A DNA stretch of 64,000 nucleotides, taken from Cherax quadricarinatus. Its lineage: Eukaryota; Arthropoda; Malacostraca; Decapoda; Parastacidae. The DNA is taken from the NCBI RefSeq assembly GCF_038502225.1, contig NC_091369.1, positions 16,470,773-16,534,772 on the forward strand, in the 5' to 3' direction. The notes beneath the pieces are model-generated. The model was not told the DNA's origin and made no database searches. It worked only from the letters and a program-made list of their open reading frames with translations. A program made the translations under genes and the position numbers. Positions 48,432-60,110 of the stretch are shown here, piece by piece. Position 1 is the first letter of the stretch, and each line of letters starts with the position of its first letter.

Positions 48432-49985
48432 CTATAGACATCTGAGGGGAGGGCAGGGAGCATGAACCTGGACAGATGTGTCAGCTGGGGTAGAAGAGGC
48501 CTGCAGTGTAACAAGAGAGGAAGGAGATTGGAGGGTAACTATGGAGGAAGACGATGGAGGGGAGGGAAAGGGGAAGAGCGTATACACGGGGGAGTGAACC
48601 TCTACCTTCCTGTGAGAGCTGGAAAGAGGGTGAGAGCCAGGCTCTGAGGTAGGAGATATATTCTGTGCAGGTGATGAACACAAAGAAAGCGTAGGTCTGC
48701 GAGGTCTCGTAGACTGAGAAGCAAGTGAGCGAGATGTAGAAGTAGAAGTTGGAAGTGGTGCATAGGTAGGAGTGTCAGAGGATAAAACTGCAAAAGAATT
48801 AGAAATTGGGGCAACACCGGAAGACACAGACGCAGAGGCGAGAGGACCGTTGAGGCTGGAGGTCTTCGGGCTACCCAAGCATACAGGACACGAGGGAGTT
48901 AACCTTGAAGGCAGAGCTGTGCGAGCGAGGCCCTCATGCTCCTTAAGATAAAGGATCTCTTGTTCATTGCGATAAACCTGGCAACGGAGTGAGGTTCCTA
49001 GCAATTGAGACAAGAGGGGGGAAGACTACAAGACCGACTGGAAAGTTCTGCTGCACAGCAGACCAGGCATTCTACCGCAGATCTTCAGTGTTTAGCGGGG
49101 TGTCCAACATGCCAGCAATTACGATGCTGTTTTGGAGTGGGAAATAGGTGATGTCCTGCAATATAAACAGAGGATGGAAGTTCACGGCAGTCGAAGTTTA
49201 AACGAGCGATGTTACTAGGAAAACTCCTCTGCCCATGAGCAGGCAAGATGTATGTATCTACCTTCAGAATAGGGATGTTCTGAAGGGCTAATTGCTCTAA
49301 AATATCCTCGCCACAAGAAAGAAAATCACTCTGTATAATAATACGAGTACCACTGCAAGAATTAAGATTAGCAAGTTTACGAACGGTGACTGGTAAGTTA
49401 TCTATGGAAGTGATGCGGGAGAGAGCATGAGCTTGCTCTGCATTCTGCACTATTACGACACGCGCACCACTTCGATGAGTGTGGAAGGATATATTTTGGC
49501 CAACGTACCGTAAAAGAGTTTTACCAATTCTGTGATCAGAAAGATAATCAGTTTGAGATGCCGTTTGTAAAGAAAAGAATTTTTGTCCATTGCATACTCA
49601 TTAGTCTGGTACACAAAAGCAGTGAGTGTCGTGTAGGTCGTTTTTGAGTGGCCATCGACAAACTGTCTTCAGTAGATTGTCTTGGATGCTTAGGAGTGGA
49701 ACTGCGGGCAGTCTGACCTGAGGGAGGTGGGCGATCCGAGAACCGATGCACCATATTCGGAGAAGCCGGACGCATTGTGAAAGGTGTGCTAGAAGCAGTG
49801 GCATGAGCAGAAATGGGTAATGCTGCAGTACTTGAAGGTGACGAAGCGTCACCGGCAGAAGGTACTGGGCTATGAGAAGAGTCGAGAGAATGGTCCGAAT
49901 GGGTCAGAATATGGTGTGGGATCAGAATGGGGCCTACGAGGAAGAAAAGTTTCACAGGGCGAAGACTCCATAATAATAGGTGCAT
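48432..49985 (-). pseudogene. LINE C ORF1 (gag-like, zinc-knuckle), broken
   Basis: Fragments in several minus frames. 49985-49548 is Ser/Pro-rich. 49450-49085 holds an RRM-like part and then 'HLFPTPKQHRNCWHVGHPAKH', where the C-x2-C-x4-H-x4-C zinc knuckle has lost its first Cys (CRNC replaced by HRNC in this copy). 49013-48432 begins near 'CQVYRNEQEILYLKEHEGLA' and continues as a Ser/Pro-rich tail with 'CPVCLGSP'. This layout (RNA-binding, CCHC knuckle, Ser-rich tail) is standard for ORF1 of I/Jockey-type LINEs. Confidence 0.65.
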
Positions 49986-50639
49986 CTTCTGTAATATCTT
50001 CTTTCTTGTTATTTTAAGTGAAAAAGAAAGAAGGAACGCAAAAAAGAGGAACAGTGGAGGGACAGTTGCTATGAGGCATGGAGGGGCCGAAAGCTCCTCC
50101 CCTCATCCGAGAGGGTCTCGAGCCCATTGGTAGTGAAGATGCAGCGTGGAACCCGTGCCATACCCTACCCTTCACACCAGTAAACCAGAGCTCTAGGATA
50201 ACAGCCTCACCTCCACCGAGCTACCTCGGCGGACAAAAGAAAGGACGGTCGGAAACTCACCATAAAGCATACCTCCTTTGCCTGCCACCCCCAGAATTGA
50301 CAGGCAGCTTCCAGAGATACACCCATCATCCAAAGGGCACCCCACCCACGACCTGGAAATACGGGAAGGGAGCAGGGCATCCTCAGACAATTCAGATTCC
50401 ACGGCAAACCACACAAACTCCGAGGGACCTTAGGGAGGGGGACGAACCCCAGCACGCCACTCCCACCTAGAAACCGTAATGCCAGAGGGGAGGACCCCAG
50501 AGGCTACAAATGGGATGGGGAAAAAGGGGAGGGTTGGGAGAAGTGAGAGAAGGGAATAAAGGGGGGTATGGGAAGGAAAGGATAAGGAAGGGAGGATTGG
50601 GGGGTACCTAGACACGGTCTAAGGAAGGAGATCAAAAGA

Positions 50640-51690
50640 TTTGATTCCTGAGACAAAGAGCCTCTTCGCCACGTCAAGGAGCCCCCCTGGAAGAGGTTGT
50701 AAGAGTCAAATAATCATCAGCTCACTTTACAGGTTATTCATTTTGTATGCATTTTGTGCTCTATCACACCAAAGTTGTACTTATAGAACAACTTTGCAAA
50801 AATCAGCTAACACTGCATCATCTATGTTATCTTCTTGTATATTACATTCAAAACCATATTGAAATGGTCTAGTAAGGTGAGACGAGGGAGCGGCTCAAAA
50901 CCCACGCTGTCTTGTTTTGTGCATGCAAAGGCGTAAGGGCCATTCAAACCCTCAAAGAGCTTTTGAAGGAGCCCCCTCCTCCATATGAAAAGAAAACAGA
51001 AAAATTATAACAAAATATAAACAAATTTTTATTGATCATGAACAAATATCATAAACTATAAAGAAATTAAACATGAAATAGCCCTAACTGAAGCTAATGA
51101 TGAAAAATTAAATGAATAAATAAATCAAATGAACAAGCCTAATATGTACAGAATTGCTTCTGAGTCTTCTAGTTGTACGGCAAGGCGCACAGGAATCACT
51201 CGAGTGTGATGGGACGTTGGAGATAGCGTAACGAGGCTACAAATGGTCGTGACTAAGGTGAAGTCCAGCAACAGACAGTTACAATGCTTATGACTGTGTA
51301 CAGCTAGTAATGCAGGTAAGAGTTAGCTGCCGGCCATAATCAACTGGAAAGTGGCAACAGAGTATAACAGACATGGCCATTTCAGTATGTTGCTGAGATA
51401 GCTCTGTCCGTGGTATAAAAAAGCAGTTCTCTATTAAGACTGTTGACCTGCCCAGAAGTGGAGTAACAGTTTCTCGTGATGCACGAGTGTGGATCCAAAG
51501 GTGAAGGAACAACTAGAGTTCCTAAGATTACGGATTATTGTTTCTGACCTATTAGATCGAATATCGTTCTTCTCATCACGCATCTATGAAAAAAGGCTAT
51601 GAAAGAAAAGGAAATTACAAGCCGAATAAGGAGTCATTCACATAGGCTGAAGGACTTTAAAAGAAATGGTGATGACTAAATATTACTCAA
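50640..51690. other. Unique/AT-rich spacer with a retroposon scrap
   Basis: Near 50640-50700 'gagcctcttcgccacgtcaa' resembles the start of the 165-bp retroposon. No gene recognised in the rest. Confidence 0.4.
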
Positions 51691-53810
51691 ATCCGTACAA
51701 GAGTAAAAAAAAATTGAATTATGAAAGCAAAACTATTAAATTTTCAAGAGTGGAGTCCTGTACCTACGAACTTGAGAGCAGGAAGCCAAGTGACATTACT
51801 CAGCCGGTCAGGGTCCCTTTTAACGTTACCACTCACATACCCCTTTCTGAACAGGCATACTACCAGTCATACTTTAACAACCAATCATTCAGTCTTCCAC
51901 TCTTATGTAATGAACTTTTTCCTCACAGTGCAACTGTTGAAATTTCATGTAACTGGCAATCTTGCTACTCAGGAAACGGTCAAAGATTTTGATAGCGTGT
52001 GAAGGTGGCGCTATTGTTCTACAGGATTTTGCAATAGTTTTGCTACTACCTTTGAGAAGTATGCAGGTTTTGAGGGTTTTAATGACTGTGGGATGACATC
52101 TGTAGTCTAACTCTTCCATAGAATAATTAAGGCCCGGTCTCTAGCAATTTTTGGTAACTATGGAATTCCACTAGTCTGAACCTGGGAGAGAATGCATGAG
52201 CATTTGTCGATGGTTCCTTCAGTGTCAACTGGGGATAGTGTTACATCAGAAGTTATGGATATGTTAGCTGCGTTTTGAGCTTCATTCATGAAAAACTCAT
52301 TGGGGCCACTGATCTCAACATTAATAAATGATTCACTGTAGACAGTCATATTGTGACTTCAGCACTTCCCTCATTTACTTATTGCTATTAATGTATGTTC
52401 CATCTCCTTTAAGGAGATGGAACGTGATTTTGCATTCGATTTTGTATACAAGTAGAAATATTTGAGATGTCTTCTAATTTCATTTGTGGCCCTTTGTTCC
52501 ATGTGTTTCTCCGGGACTCTTAGAACTGGTTTGTGCTCGATATTTTGCGTTTCCCTAACCAGAGCTTTCTTTCATTCTTTAGAGAGTCTGTTGCCTATAA
52601 GAAGCTCTGTTAGCCATCATCTTTGCCTTTAGAGCAAGCTCTTCTCTCTCTTTGTGTCTGGAACATACTTCAAGTACCATTGAGATCATCCTCCAGAAAG
52701 ACTCTTTTCAGATCTCCAGCCGATATACCTTCTTCCCAGCGTATTTAATCAATGTCACAATTTATCTGGTCCCGGTCGATGTCGCCCTCATGATTGGTCG
52801 TGTTTCTCTCCCCAAGGCCACTGTACTTGTAGGTTTGAACCTCCATTAAGTTGTGGTCTAAGACTGCAGCATTTGAAACAGTTATGTGCCGGACCCGGTT
52901 CTCATTGTTCTTAAATATAAAATGTATTTACAGGTTTAATAATGTTACTGTGAGAGATTAATCCTCAAAGCTGGCTCCAGGGACTTGCAATGCAGTTACA
53001 ATCCTTGCTACGCATTTTTCCATTCTAGGTGACTCAGGCTGAAGTTACCAAGCAACATGTTTGGAGCCGGGTTCGATAAGTTTTCATGAAATTGCTCGAT
53101 TTCCAATACTTGGTCTTTAAACCGCAAGGAAGTTGTATCCTACGGTTTATATACAATTGCAACTAGGTTCTAGTTTTTTATTTTGACTACCAAAGACTTC
53201 GACTAAATTTATGGTGTTCAGTAATTCAGTGTACGTGAGGGAATCTTCAATATACAGGCAGACTTTCCATTGTTGAACACAAAAGCCACATTTCGTTATT
53301 AAAATAATCTCGTTATTAAAATAATCTCTTGGAGTTAAATGCACACATTGCATTTGACTCCAAGAAAAGTCCCCTGATAAACGGCATTTAATTATTTTTC
53401 CTAGGCAAACACATAACATGATATAGTTTAGTTAGTTGAAGTGCTGGGGGCTTGACTGCACGTTAGTGTCTATGGCTCTGATGAGCCCACCACTGAATTT
53501 GTTTCCAGTCCATCATGGTTCCCAGATGGTGGAACATTCTAATAATAACTAGCCATTCTTTTAATCATTTCCTAGCACTAAAACATCACATCTGTCCAGT
53601 TAGTTGCATATAAAAGCAATTGGTCGTTCAAGAGGCCTTATTCTCCTCCTTCCCTTTCTGTGGAATGCCGGACATATTCCGTAACATCGTTAAAGTGCTG
53701 AGCTGTAACACTTTTTTGGAGTATTCAACGATCTTTGATTGTCATATGCGAAGATTATTGCGGCATTTCTTTAGATAATCGTATTGACATTTTGCAATTT
53801 TTGTACGAGT
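51690..53810 (-). mobile_element. LINE family F, very old remnant
   Basis: On the minus strand, around 53150-52990, EN-like text 'VLEIEQFHENLSNPAPNMLL' precedes 'GNFSLSHLEW' (GDFN changed to GNFS). At 52119-51889 an RT-like piece reads 'CRTIAPPSHAIKIFDRFLS', resembling the YRPIALTSHxxKxFERxL finger motif of Jockey/CR1-type RTs. Heavily mutated; boundaries approximate. Confidence 0.5.
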
Positions 53811-53855
53811 CAGTTCATGTCTACAGACACTTCAGACATAGTGTTAACAGGCCTG

Positions 53856-54501
53856 AATTCTCTGTTGACAGTGACCAGTAGATTCTCTGTTGACTGTGAC
53901 CAGTAGATTCTCTGTTGACTGTGACCAGTAGATTCTCTGTTGACTGTGACCAGTAGATTCTCTGTTGACTGTGACCAGTAGATTCTATGTTGACTGTGAC
54001 CAGTGACCAGTAGTAGATTCTCTGTTGACTGTGACCAGTAGATTCTCTGTTGACTGTGACCAGTAGATTCTCTGTTGACTGTGACCAGTAGATTCTCTGT
54101 TGACTGTGACCAGTAGATTCTCTGTTGACTGTGACCAGTAGATTCTCTGTTGACTGTGACCAGTAGATTCTCTGTTGACTGTGACCAGTAGATTCTCTGT
54201 TGACTGTGACCAGTAGATTCTCTTTTGACTGTGACCAGTAGATTCTCTGTTGATTGTGATCAGTAGATTCTCTTTTGACTGTGACCAGTAGATTCTCTGT
54301 TGACTGTGACCAGAAGATTCTCTGTTGGCTGTGACCAGTAGATTCTCTGTTGGCTGTGACCAGTAAATTCTCTGTTGACTGTGACCAGTAGATTCTCTGT
54401 TGACTGTGACCAGTAGATTCTCTGTTGACTGTGACCAGTAGATTCTCTGTTGGCTGTGACCAGTAGATTCTCTGTTGGCTGTGACCAGTAGATTTTCTGT
54501 T
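53856..54501. repeat. 25-bp minisatellite, about 26 copies
   Basis: The unit gattctctgttgactgtgac plus cagta is 25 bp. The array resumes at 54680-54750 after an inserted retroposon. Small variants include tctttt, ggctgt and an insertion of 'cagtgac' near 54000. Confidence 0.95.
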
Positions 54502-54693
54502 GACTGTGACCAGTATTATTATTATTATAATCAAGGGGGAAGCGCTAAACCCGGAGGATTATACAGCGCCTGGGGGGGGGATGTGGAAGGCATTCAGGCT
54601 TAATTCGGGGAACTGGAGCACAGATCTAATTCCCTAAATCAAGAGCCCCTCACCAACATCAAGGAACCTTCCTTGAGGGGACTGTGACCAGTA
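54502..54693 (-). mobile_element. 165-bp retroposon inserted in the 25-bp minisatellite
   Basis: Element 54516-54679 matches 19627-19791. It is flanked by gactgtgaccagta on both sides (54502-54515, 54680-54693). An insertion without duplication would resume the unit at 'gattctctg', so the repeated 14 bases are a target duplication. Confidence 0.85.
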
Positions 54694-54759
54694 GATTCTC
54701 TGTTGACTGTGACCAGTAGATTCTGTTGTCTGTGACCAGTAGATTTTGCTTCAACGAAT

Positions 54760-55090
54760 ATATCATTTTCAGCACTTATGTGACTCAGTTGATTCTCAGT
54801 TAATGAGGCTTGAGGCTGTGAGGAGACTGTTGCTTATTCTTCGTTAACATTGATGTGTACCTCCAGCTGGTCATCAATTTTATTTATTCAGATATTATTT
54901 TAATTCTGATTATCACTCGATGAGGAAATAAATGGTATGGTGATGGGGAGTTCCTTGATGCTGAAGAAGTGCTCTTGATACAAGGAATTGGGGCTGACTT
55001 CCCCTTCCTTAAATAAAACCTGATTACCTCCCATTCCAAAGACTCTTGCTGGTTTAGAGCATTCTAATGATTCAAATTATATCAATATTG
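54760..55090. other. Unique spacer, no feature seen
   Basis: No coding or repeat signal recognised. Confidence 0.35.
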
Positions 55091-55560
55091 CTGCTATTTC
55101 TGCTACTACTACTATTACTACTAGTAGTAGTAGTACTACTATTACTGCTAATGCTGCTGCTACTACTAGTACCAGTATTACTGCTATTACTATTACCAAC
55201 ACTACTACTACGACTTATACTACAACTAGTACCACTACTACTACTACTATTACTACCACTACTACTACTAGTACCACTACTACTACTGCTACTACTATTA
55301 CAGCTACTACTACTAGTACCACTACTACTACTGCTACTACTATTACAACTAGTACTACTAGTACCACTACTACTACTGCTACTACTATTACAACTACTAC
55401 TACTAGCACCACTACTATTACTGCTACTACTATTACAACTACTACTACTAGTACCACTACTGCTACTGCTACTACTATTACAACTACTACTACTAGTACC
55501 ACTACTACTACTGCTACTAATACCACCTCTACTGATAATAACAATACAATTTCTAATTCT
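55090..55560. repeat. (ACT/ATT)n trinucleotide array with 45-bp higher-order period
   Basis: Trinucleotide repeat in which a tagtaccac landmark recurs every 45 bp (about six times), visible in translation as VPLLLLLLLLQLLLL. The Leu-rich and Ser-rich frames are artefacts. Confidence 0.9.
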
Positions 55561-55988
55561 TCTACTACCACCAATGATTATCATCATTATCATCAAAATC
55601 ATCACTATCGTCACACGAATAATTTAGTGTGTCGAAGGCGGGCCGCTGAAAGGAGGCCGTAATTGCATCCTTTTAAAAATGCAGCTGGGAGAGTGAAGTG
55701 AAAAATGAAGACACGATACAAATTTGGTTGTACTCCAGACTAATGGCGGAAGAGGCAGTGTCAGGAGACGTGCGTGAATTCATGTATATCAGGGAGAGTA
55801 TTTTAACGATGTGTCGCTCTCATGGGGGTTTCTTTGACGCCGATGAGGGGCTCTTGATCCACGGATCTGAGCTTCCCCCTTCCCCCAGTTGCTTGGTTCC
55901 AAGATTACCTTCCATGAGGGCCCGTATGACCCCTACGGATTTAGCGAAAAGCTTTGTATTAAATCCATGAGTTCTGAATTACACTTAC
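55560..55988. other. Spacer with a decayed retroposon relative
   Basis: Around 55835-55900 'gatgaggggctcttgatcc' resembles the body of the 165-bp retroposon; the rest shows no feature. Confidence 0.4.
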
Positions 55989-55991
55989 TTC

Positions 55992-56112
<121 letters not shown>

Positions 56113-56345
56113 AGGTACCACCTCTAGAACTGTTATAGGGACCTTCATCCTCAGAGAAAAGAATAAACTTGCTTCAGGGAAAACTCAATATTCTCCCTGA
56201 AGCTGTTTGAGAATTTTTACCTACCACCCCCTATATTATATATATTTATATATATTTATATATATATTTTATTTAAAGACAAAATACATTGACAGAGCAT
56301 TCACAAAACTACGATACAAAGTAAAACAACATAGGTAACTCAGAG

Positions 56346-57560
56346 CTACATCTCGAATACTTCGTCCAGCTCCCCGGCGGTGGGCCGCGTGCCCAGAATG
56401 CTGCAGGCATTTCCTCTCTGGATCGCAACACTGAGTCTCTGGAAGAGGAAGCTGGTCGCCCTGTGGTCCTTTGTTTCTATGATGAGCTTTTCACCCAGCT
56501 CTATTAGGAACTTTAGAGCACACTTGCCCCATGCTCCAAGGATCTCTGACCCTATTGGGATGAAGTTATAGCAAGAGGGAAGGTCTTCATATTTGCGGAT
56601 CTTCTGAGTCTCCCTGTGGCTGGCAGCTCCACCCCCTTCCACTACGGAGTGTGGCAAGTAGGTGTCTGCCAATGTGGCGGCACATGCGTAGTCCCAGGCA
56701 ATCTGCTTTCCATCCTTCCAAGGTAGAATAGTGGCTCCATCAGGACGCTTTAGACTTCCGTCAGACCTCTGCACTTGGGGTTCCCGTTGAGCTGGGCAAC
56801 GGGCTGTGGTGAGGCTTCTCTTTATGATATCATTGACCTCCTCATGCCTGGCATACTTCCCTTCTGCTGTGTGACACACGAGACAATGAAGTCCGAATTG
56901 ATCAGCTGTCGCCCTGCCGCAAATACACCTATGTTCGGTGAGGATGGGGGCGGCTAGGCGAAGAGCAACACCAGTCCGAATGGCCTGTGGGTCTAGTCGA
57001 GTGCCCAAGGAGAAATTGGGAACAGGAAACAGGAAATCTCCTGAGTGTGGTGCCTTCATTGCCAGGAGACGAGCTTTGTCCTTTCCTGGAGAGCATTGTG
57101 TTGGCGATTTTTTCCATGATCGGTTTGTCCCAGTGGGACTGTTTGTGTTCTTTGGGAGGAGCTGGTCTACTGGAGGAATCTGTAAGGATGTCCCACCGAA
57201 TCGCTGCTTCAGTAAACCTGGGGTCTTGAGCTCCTACCATGTCTCTCAAGCGTTCGGGAACAATCTTCTTGACTAAAGCACTGGAAGCTAAACATGAAGA
57301 CAGAAAAGCAGGTAAAGCAACATGCGTTGCTTTGCGCATCCCTATACCTCCCAGTTGTACTGGGAGGGTTGCCTGATCCCATTGCTGATCCTCTAGTGAC
57401 AGGTTCAGTGCCTTCTTAAGGGTTGACCTCAGGTGTGCGTCATATTCGTCGAGTGTTGGGTTGTCAAAAGAGGGTGCACACCTGAGGAAGTAAGTGAGTC
57501 TTGGAATAGCAAGGCACCTTGTGAGGAGATACGGAGCATCATGGGCATCAAGATCTCTCC
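56346..57560 (-). pseudogene. LINE E thumb and restriction-like endonuclease domain
   Basis: From 57560 the frame reads 'DAPYLLTRCLAIPRLTYFL' and 'LPVQLGGIGMRKATHVALPA'. A frameshift near 57085 leads to the 57059-56346 frame. There, 'HRCICGRATADQFGLHCLVC' supplies the C-x-C-x7-H-x2-C knuckle, 'YARHEEVNDIIKRSL' follows, and then 'RSDGSLKRPDGATILPW' and 'GKQIAWDYACA' supply the PD...D core of the restriction-like endonuclease. Its catalytic residues look intact even though the chain is broken upstream. Confidence 0.8.
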
Positions 57561-57682
57561 TCCATTTTCATCAGGTCATTCAATTTTTCCTTGAGGACAG
57601 TGTTGATGGCCTGGTGACCCAGTGATGCTCCCAAGAGGGTACTGTTGGATGGAGTGTTAGTAGAGACTTCCGGGAGGATTCT

Positions 57683-58808
57683 TCACACGGCATTGATTAT
57701 TTCCTCATTTGCTGTGATGATTTCACACTTGGAGGGATTGAGGAAGAGTCCCAAGTCTTCTCCCTGTGTTTTCACCAGTTGTAGGTCCCCCACCAGGAAC
57801 TCTTCAGTACCTGCCAGAGGGCCATCATCCAGGTACCAGATATTGAGCTCGCTGCTTAGGCTGGAAGTTAGTTCTCTTACTGCCAAGCAGAAGAGAAGTG
57901 GAGCTAGTGGGTCACCCTGCTGAACACCTTCTGATGAGAATTTCATGTTCTCCAAACAAAAGAATTGAGGGTTTGCTGTAGCCGGCTGAAATGAAGGGAA
58001 AAAGACTGGGGAAGCGATCCCGAACAGCTGGCAAGACAGCATCTCTCTTTACCATATTAAAGGCATTTCTAAAGTCAAGTTTGACTACGGCCTTGTCTTC
58101 TGGTAGGTCCCTGATGTAGGCCCTTTCTGCATGAGCTGCAGCTTCACTGCCTTGAGGGACCCCAAAGCCCAGTTGGTGTGGCTGGAGTAAACTGGCAGCT
58201 TCTAGGCGAATGTTTCTTACTGCTGCTTTGGCAACGAGACGGCGAAGAGTGTTTCCAACCGCAATGGGTCTGATTCCCCCATCCTTCTTCTTCAAGGCAC
58301 ACAGTGAGGCTCCAAAAAAGAAAGGTTTAATTTCTTCTGGGATTCGCCCAGCCAGGCAGTTGTTGACGAAAGTTGTCAACTCGGTGAGAAGAAGTGATGC
58401 AGATGCACCGAGTACTGGATTTACCATCTCCTTGAGGTGCTGAGGTCGAATTCCAGTGTAACCTCCTGCAGATCCTGCAGGAAATGACACAATCGCCTTA
58501 TAGACTTCCGATTCAGGCAAAATTAATTGTTCAATGATGGGGTCTTCCTCAGGGTTGTTGTTGATGGCTATGGTGTCCCTGGTTGGATGCTTGTCTCTTA
58601 GTGCTTGGGCTGTGGTCTCATCTTTGGGGGCTACAGTGTCGTCACTTGTAATTATTCGGTTTGCTCCCACTGTGTTACCTTCAATTTTGTTGCTAACCTG
58701 TGCGCAAATTTTCTCGTTTTCAGTGGGACTTTTCTTGGGTCTACCTTTGTGATTCCTGCGATGATGGGACAGAGGGACACAATTATCCGTTCTTGGGTAG
58801 TTGCGCAC
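57683..58808 (-). pseudogene. LINE E reverse transcriptase, frameshifted
   Basis: The 58808-57912 frame holds 'GGYTGIRPQHLKEMV', 'SLCALKKKDGGIRPIAVGN', 'PHQLGFGVPQGSEAAAHAER' and motif A 'VVKLDFRNAFNMVKRDAV'. After a frameshift near 57940 the 58042-57683 frame holds motif B 'GVQQGDPLAPLLFCLAV' and the active site IWYLDDGPLAG, a YxDD box with Leu as the variable residue. An in-frame stop follows near 57683. Confidence 0.8.
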
Positions 58809-58848
58809 TGCCTTGATAACTGACGTGGTTAGCAGTTTGCCTCGTCTC

Positions 58849-59274
58849 TCAGGAACTGCAAGACAGACATTGCCGAACAGGAGCAGGTTGCGCCCATGCT
58901 TGGATGGTGCCTCGGGCTTCTAAGTTGGTGGAACCTCCATTCACCTGCTTGAAAATGTCTGTGAACTTCCCTGCTGCATATGGGCGAGCCGCTTTAGGGA
59001 TGTGGGATAGGGTACTGTTAGCAGTGGATTTGAATGCCAACAGAAGATTATCACAAGTGAGGAGGTTGCCATTGGAATTGTCATCTGCCTTTGGAGGCTG
59101 TGGGCTGCTCTCTGCTGGGGGCATATGTGATCCTGCACACCCATTGTGTGCACGAATGCGACCATCCCTGTTGCGTGCTCGAAACTCTCCGCACACCTGA
59201 CATGTGCCTCTTCTTTCATTGTTGGGTGCACTGTTTCCCTGGCTTTGTGGCTGGCTGGCTTCATCATCTGCCAT
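58849..59274 (-). pseudogene. LINE E N-terminal zinc-finger region
   Basis: A 141-codon frame starting at a Met at 59274. 'CQVCGEFRARNRDGRIRAHN' is followed by GCAG, giving C-x2-C-x13-H-x3-C, a C2HC-type finger as expected for the DNA-binding N-terminus of REL-endonuclease LINEs. It is followed by a Pro/Ser-rich linker and 'LLLAFKSTANSTLSHIPKAA'. The frame is lost before the RT. Confidence 0.65.
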
Positions 59275-59290
59275 ACCTCAAACTGTGTGG

Positions 59291-60065
59291 TAAGCCCAGG
59301 CTGAAGGGAAAATGGCGCATGGCACATACCGCATGTGGTTCATTGTGGTGGTGGGGGGAGGAGAGGGGTCTTCCCTCCTTGTGGTGGGCGGTGGAGGAAA
59401 GGGAGGAGTGATGAGGCAGAGTAGGGCACTCACTCCCTCCCAGGACAAGTCACTATACAACACAACGCTCTGTGCTCCTGTTACTATACGTCACTATGCT
59501 CTGTGCACCTGTTACTGTACGCCACTATGCTCTGTGCACCTGTTACTATACGCCACTATGCTCTGTGCACCTGTTACTATACACCACTATGCTCTGTGCA
59601 CAGCCCCCACTATAAACGACACGCCGCTTTACACTACACGTGCTATACGCATACCATGCTCATACTACGCACTATACACTATATACACTATACACACAGT
59701 GAACAAACACTCCATTGTTGTAACACGAGCACACGGTGTATGCGCGCCTGTTTGGGGAAGGGGAAGACACAGTTTTACCCCTCAACCTCCGCCTCCTCCT
59801 CCTCCTCCATTAGCCCTTCCCTCACTGACCTCACCTACCCATGGTGACCGTTATGTTCCCTCACTGAATTCACATACACAACACTTTTCTTGATTCTGAA
59901 GGAAGAGACGAAACGCAGAGTCTTCTGACCCTTTCCAACACGGGCAGCAGATATTCACACACCAGCCTGTTGATAATAATCCTGGTAGGTGTTCTTGATT
60001 ATCTTAAGATATAGTGCCAAAAACACAGAGCAGGATGCCCACAGCCTCTCTCTGGCAGAGGTGCC

Positions 60066-60070
<5 letters not shown>
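59291..60070. repeat. Spacer with a short 31-bp tandem repeat (4 copies)
   Basis: The unit ctctgtgcacctgttactat plus acgccactatg is repeated four times at about 59468-59600. The remainder has no recognisable feature; a 193-codon low-complexity frame here is not supported. Confidence 0.6.

Positions 60071-60110
<40 letters not shown>

Larger units (their letters stand above)
45837..50640 (-). mobile_element. LINE family C (I/Nimb-like), nearly complete
   Basis: Minus-strand element with a 5' leader (about 50640-49990), ORF1 (49985-48432) and ORF2 with EN (about 48105-47300) and RT (about 47000-45837). The 3' end is lost in the gap. Many stops and frameshifts. Motifs in ORF1 and ORF2 are given in their own entries. 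Confidence 0.8.
56270..59290 (-). mobile_element. LINE family E with restriction-like endonuclease
   Basis: A 3-kb minus-strand element encoding one protein with N-terminal zinc finger, central RT and C-terminal restriction-like endonuclease, the order of the R2/NeSL/Hero/Utopia group and unlike the APE-type LINEs elsewhere in the window. It is broken by several frameshifts and at least one stop. The 3' end before the AT-rich tract at 56270 is approximate. Confidence 0.8.

Noticed and set aside
51666..52002. Overlapping plus-strand frames of about 100 codons
   Set aside because: They are antisense to the family F RT remnant and share no recognised domain.
53821..54534. 237-codon frame repeating TENLLVTVNRES
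   Set aside because: 25-bp minisatellite whose phases stay open; no conserved domain.
59312..59893. 193-codon plus-strand frame
   Set aside because: Crosses a short tandem repeat and low-complexity sequence antisense to the LINE E 5' flank; no recognisable motif.
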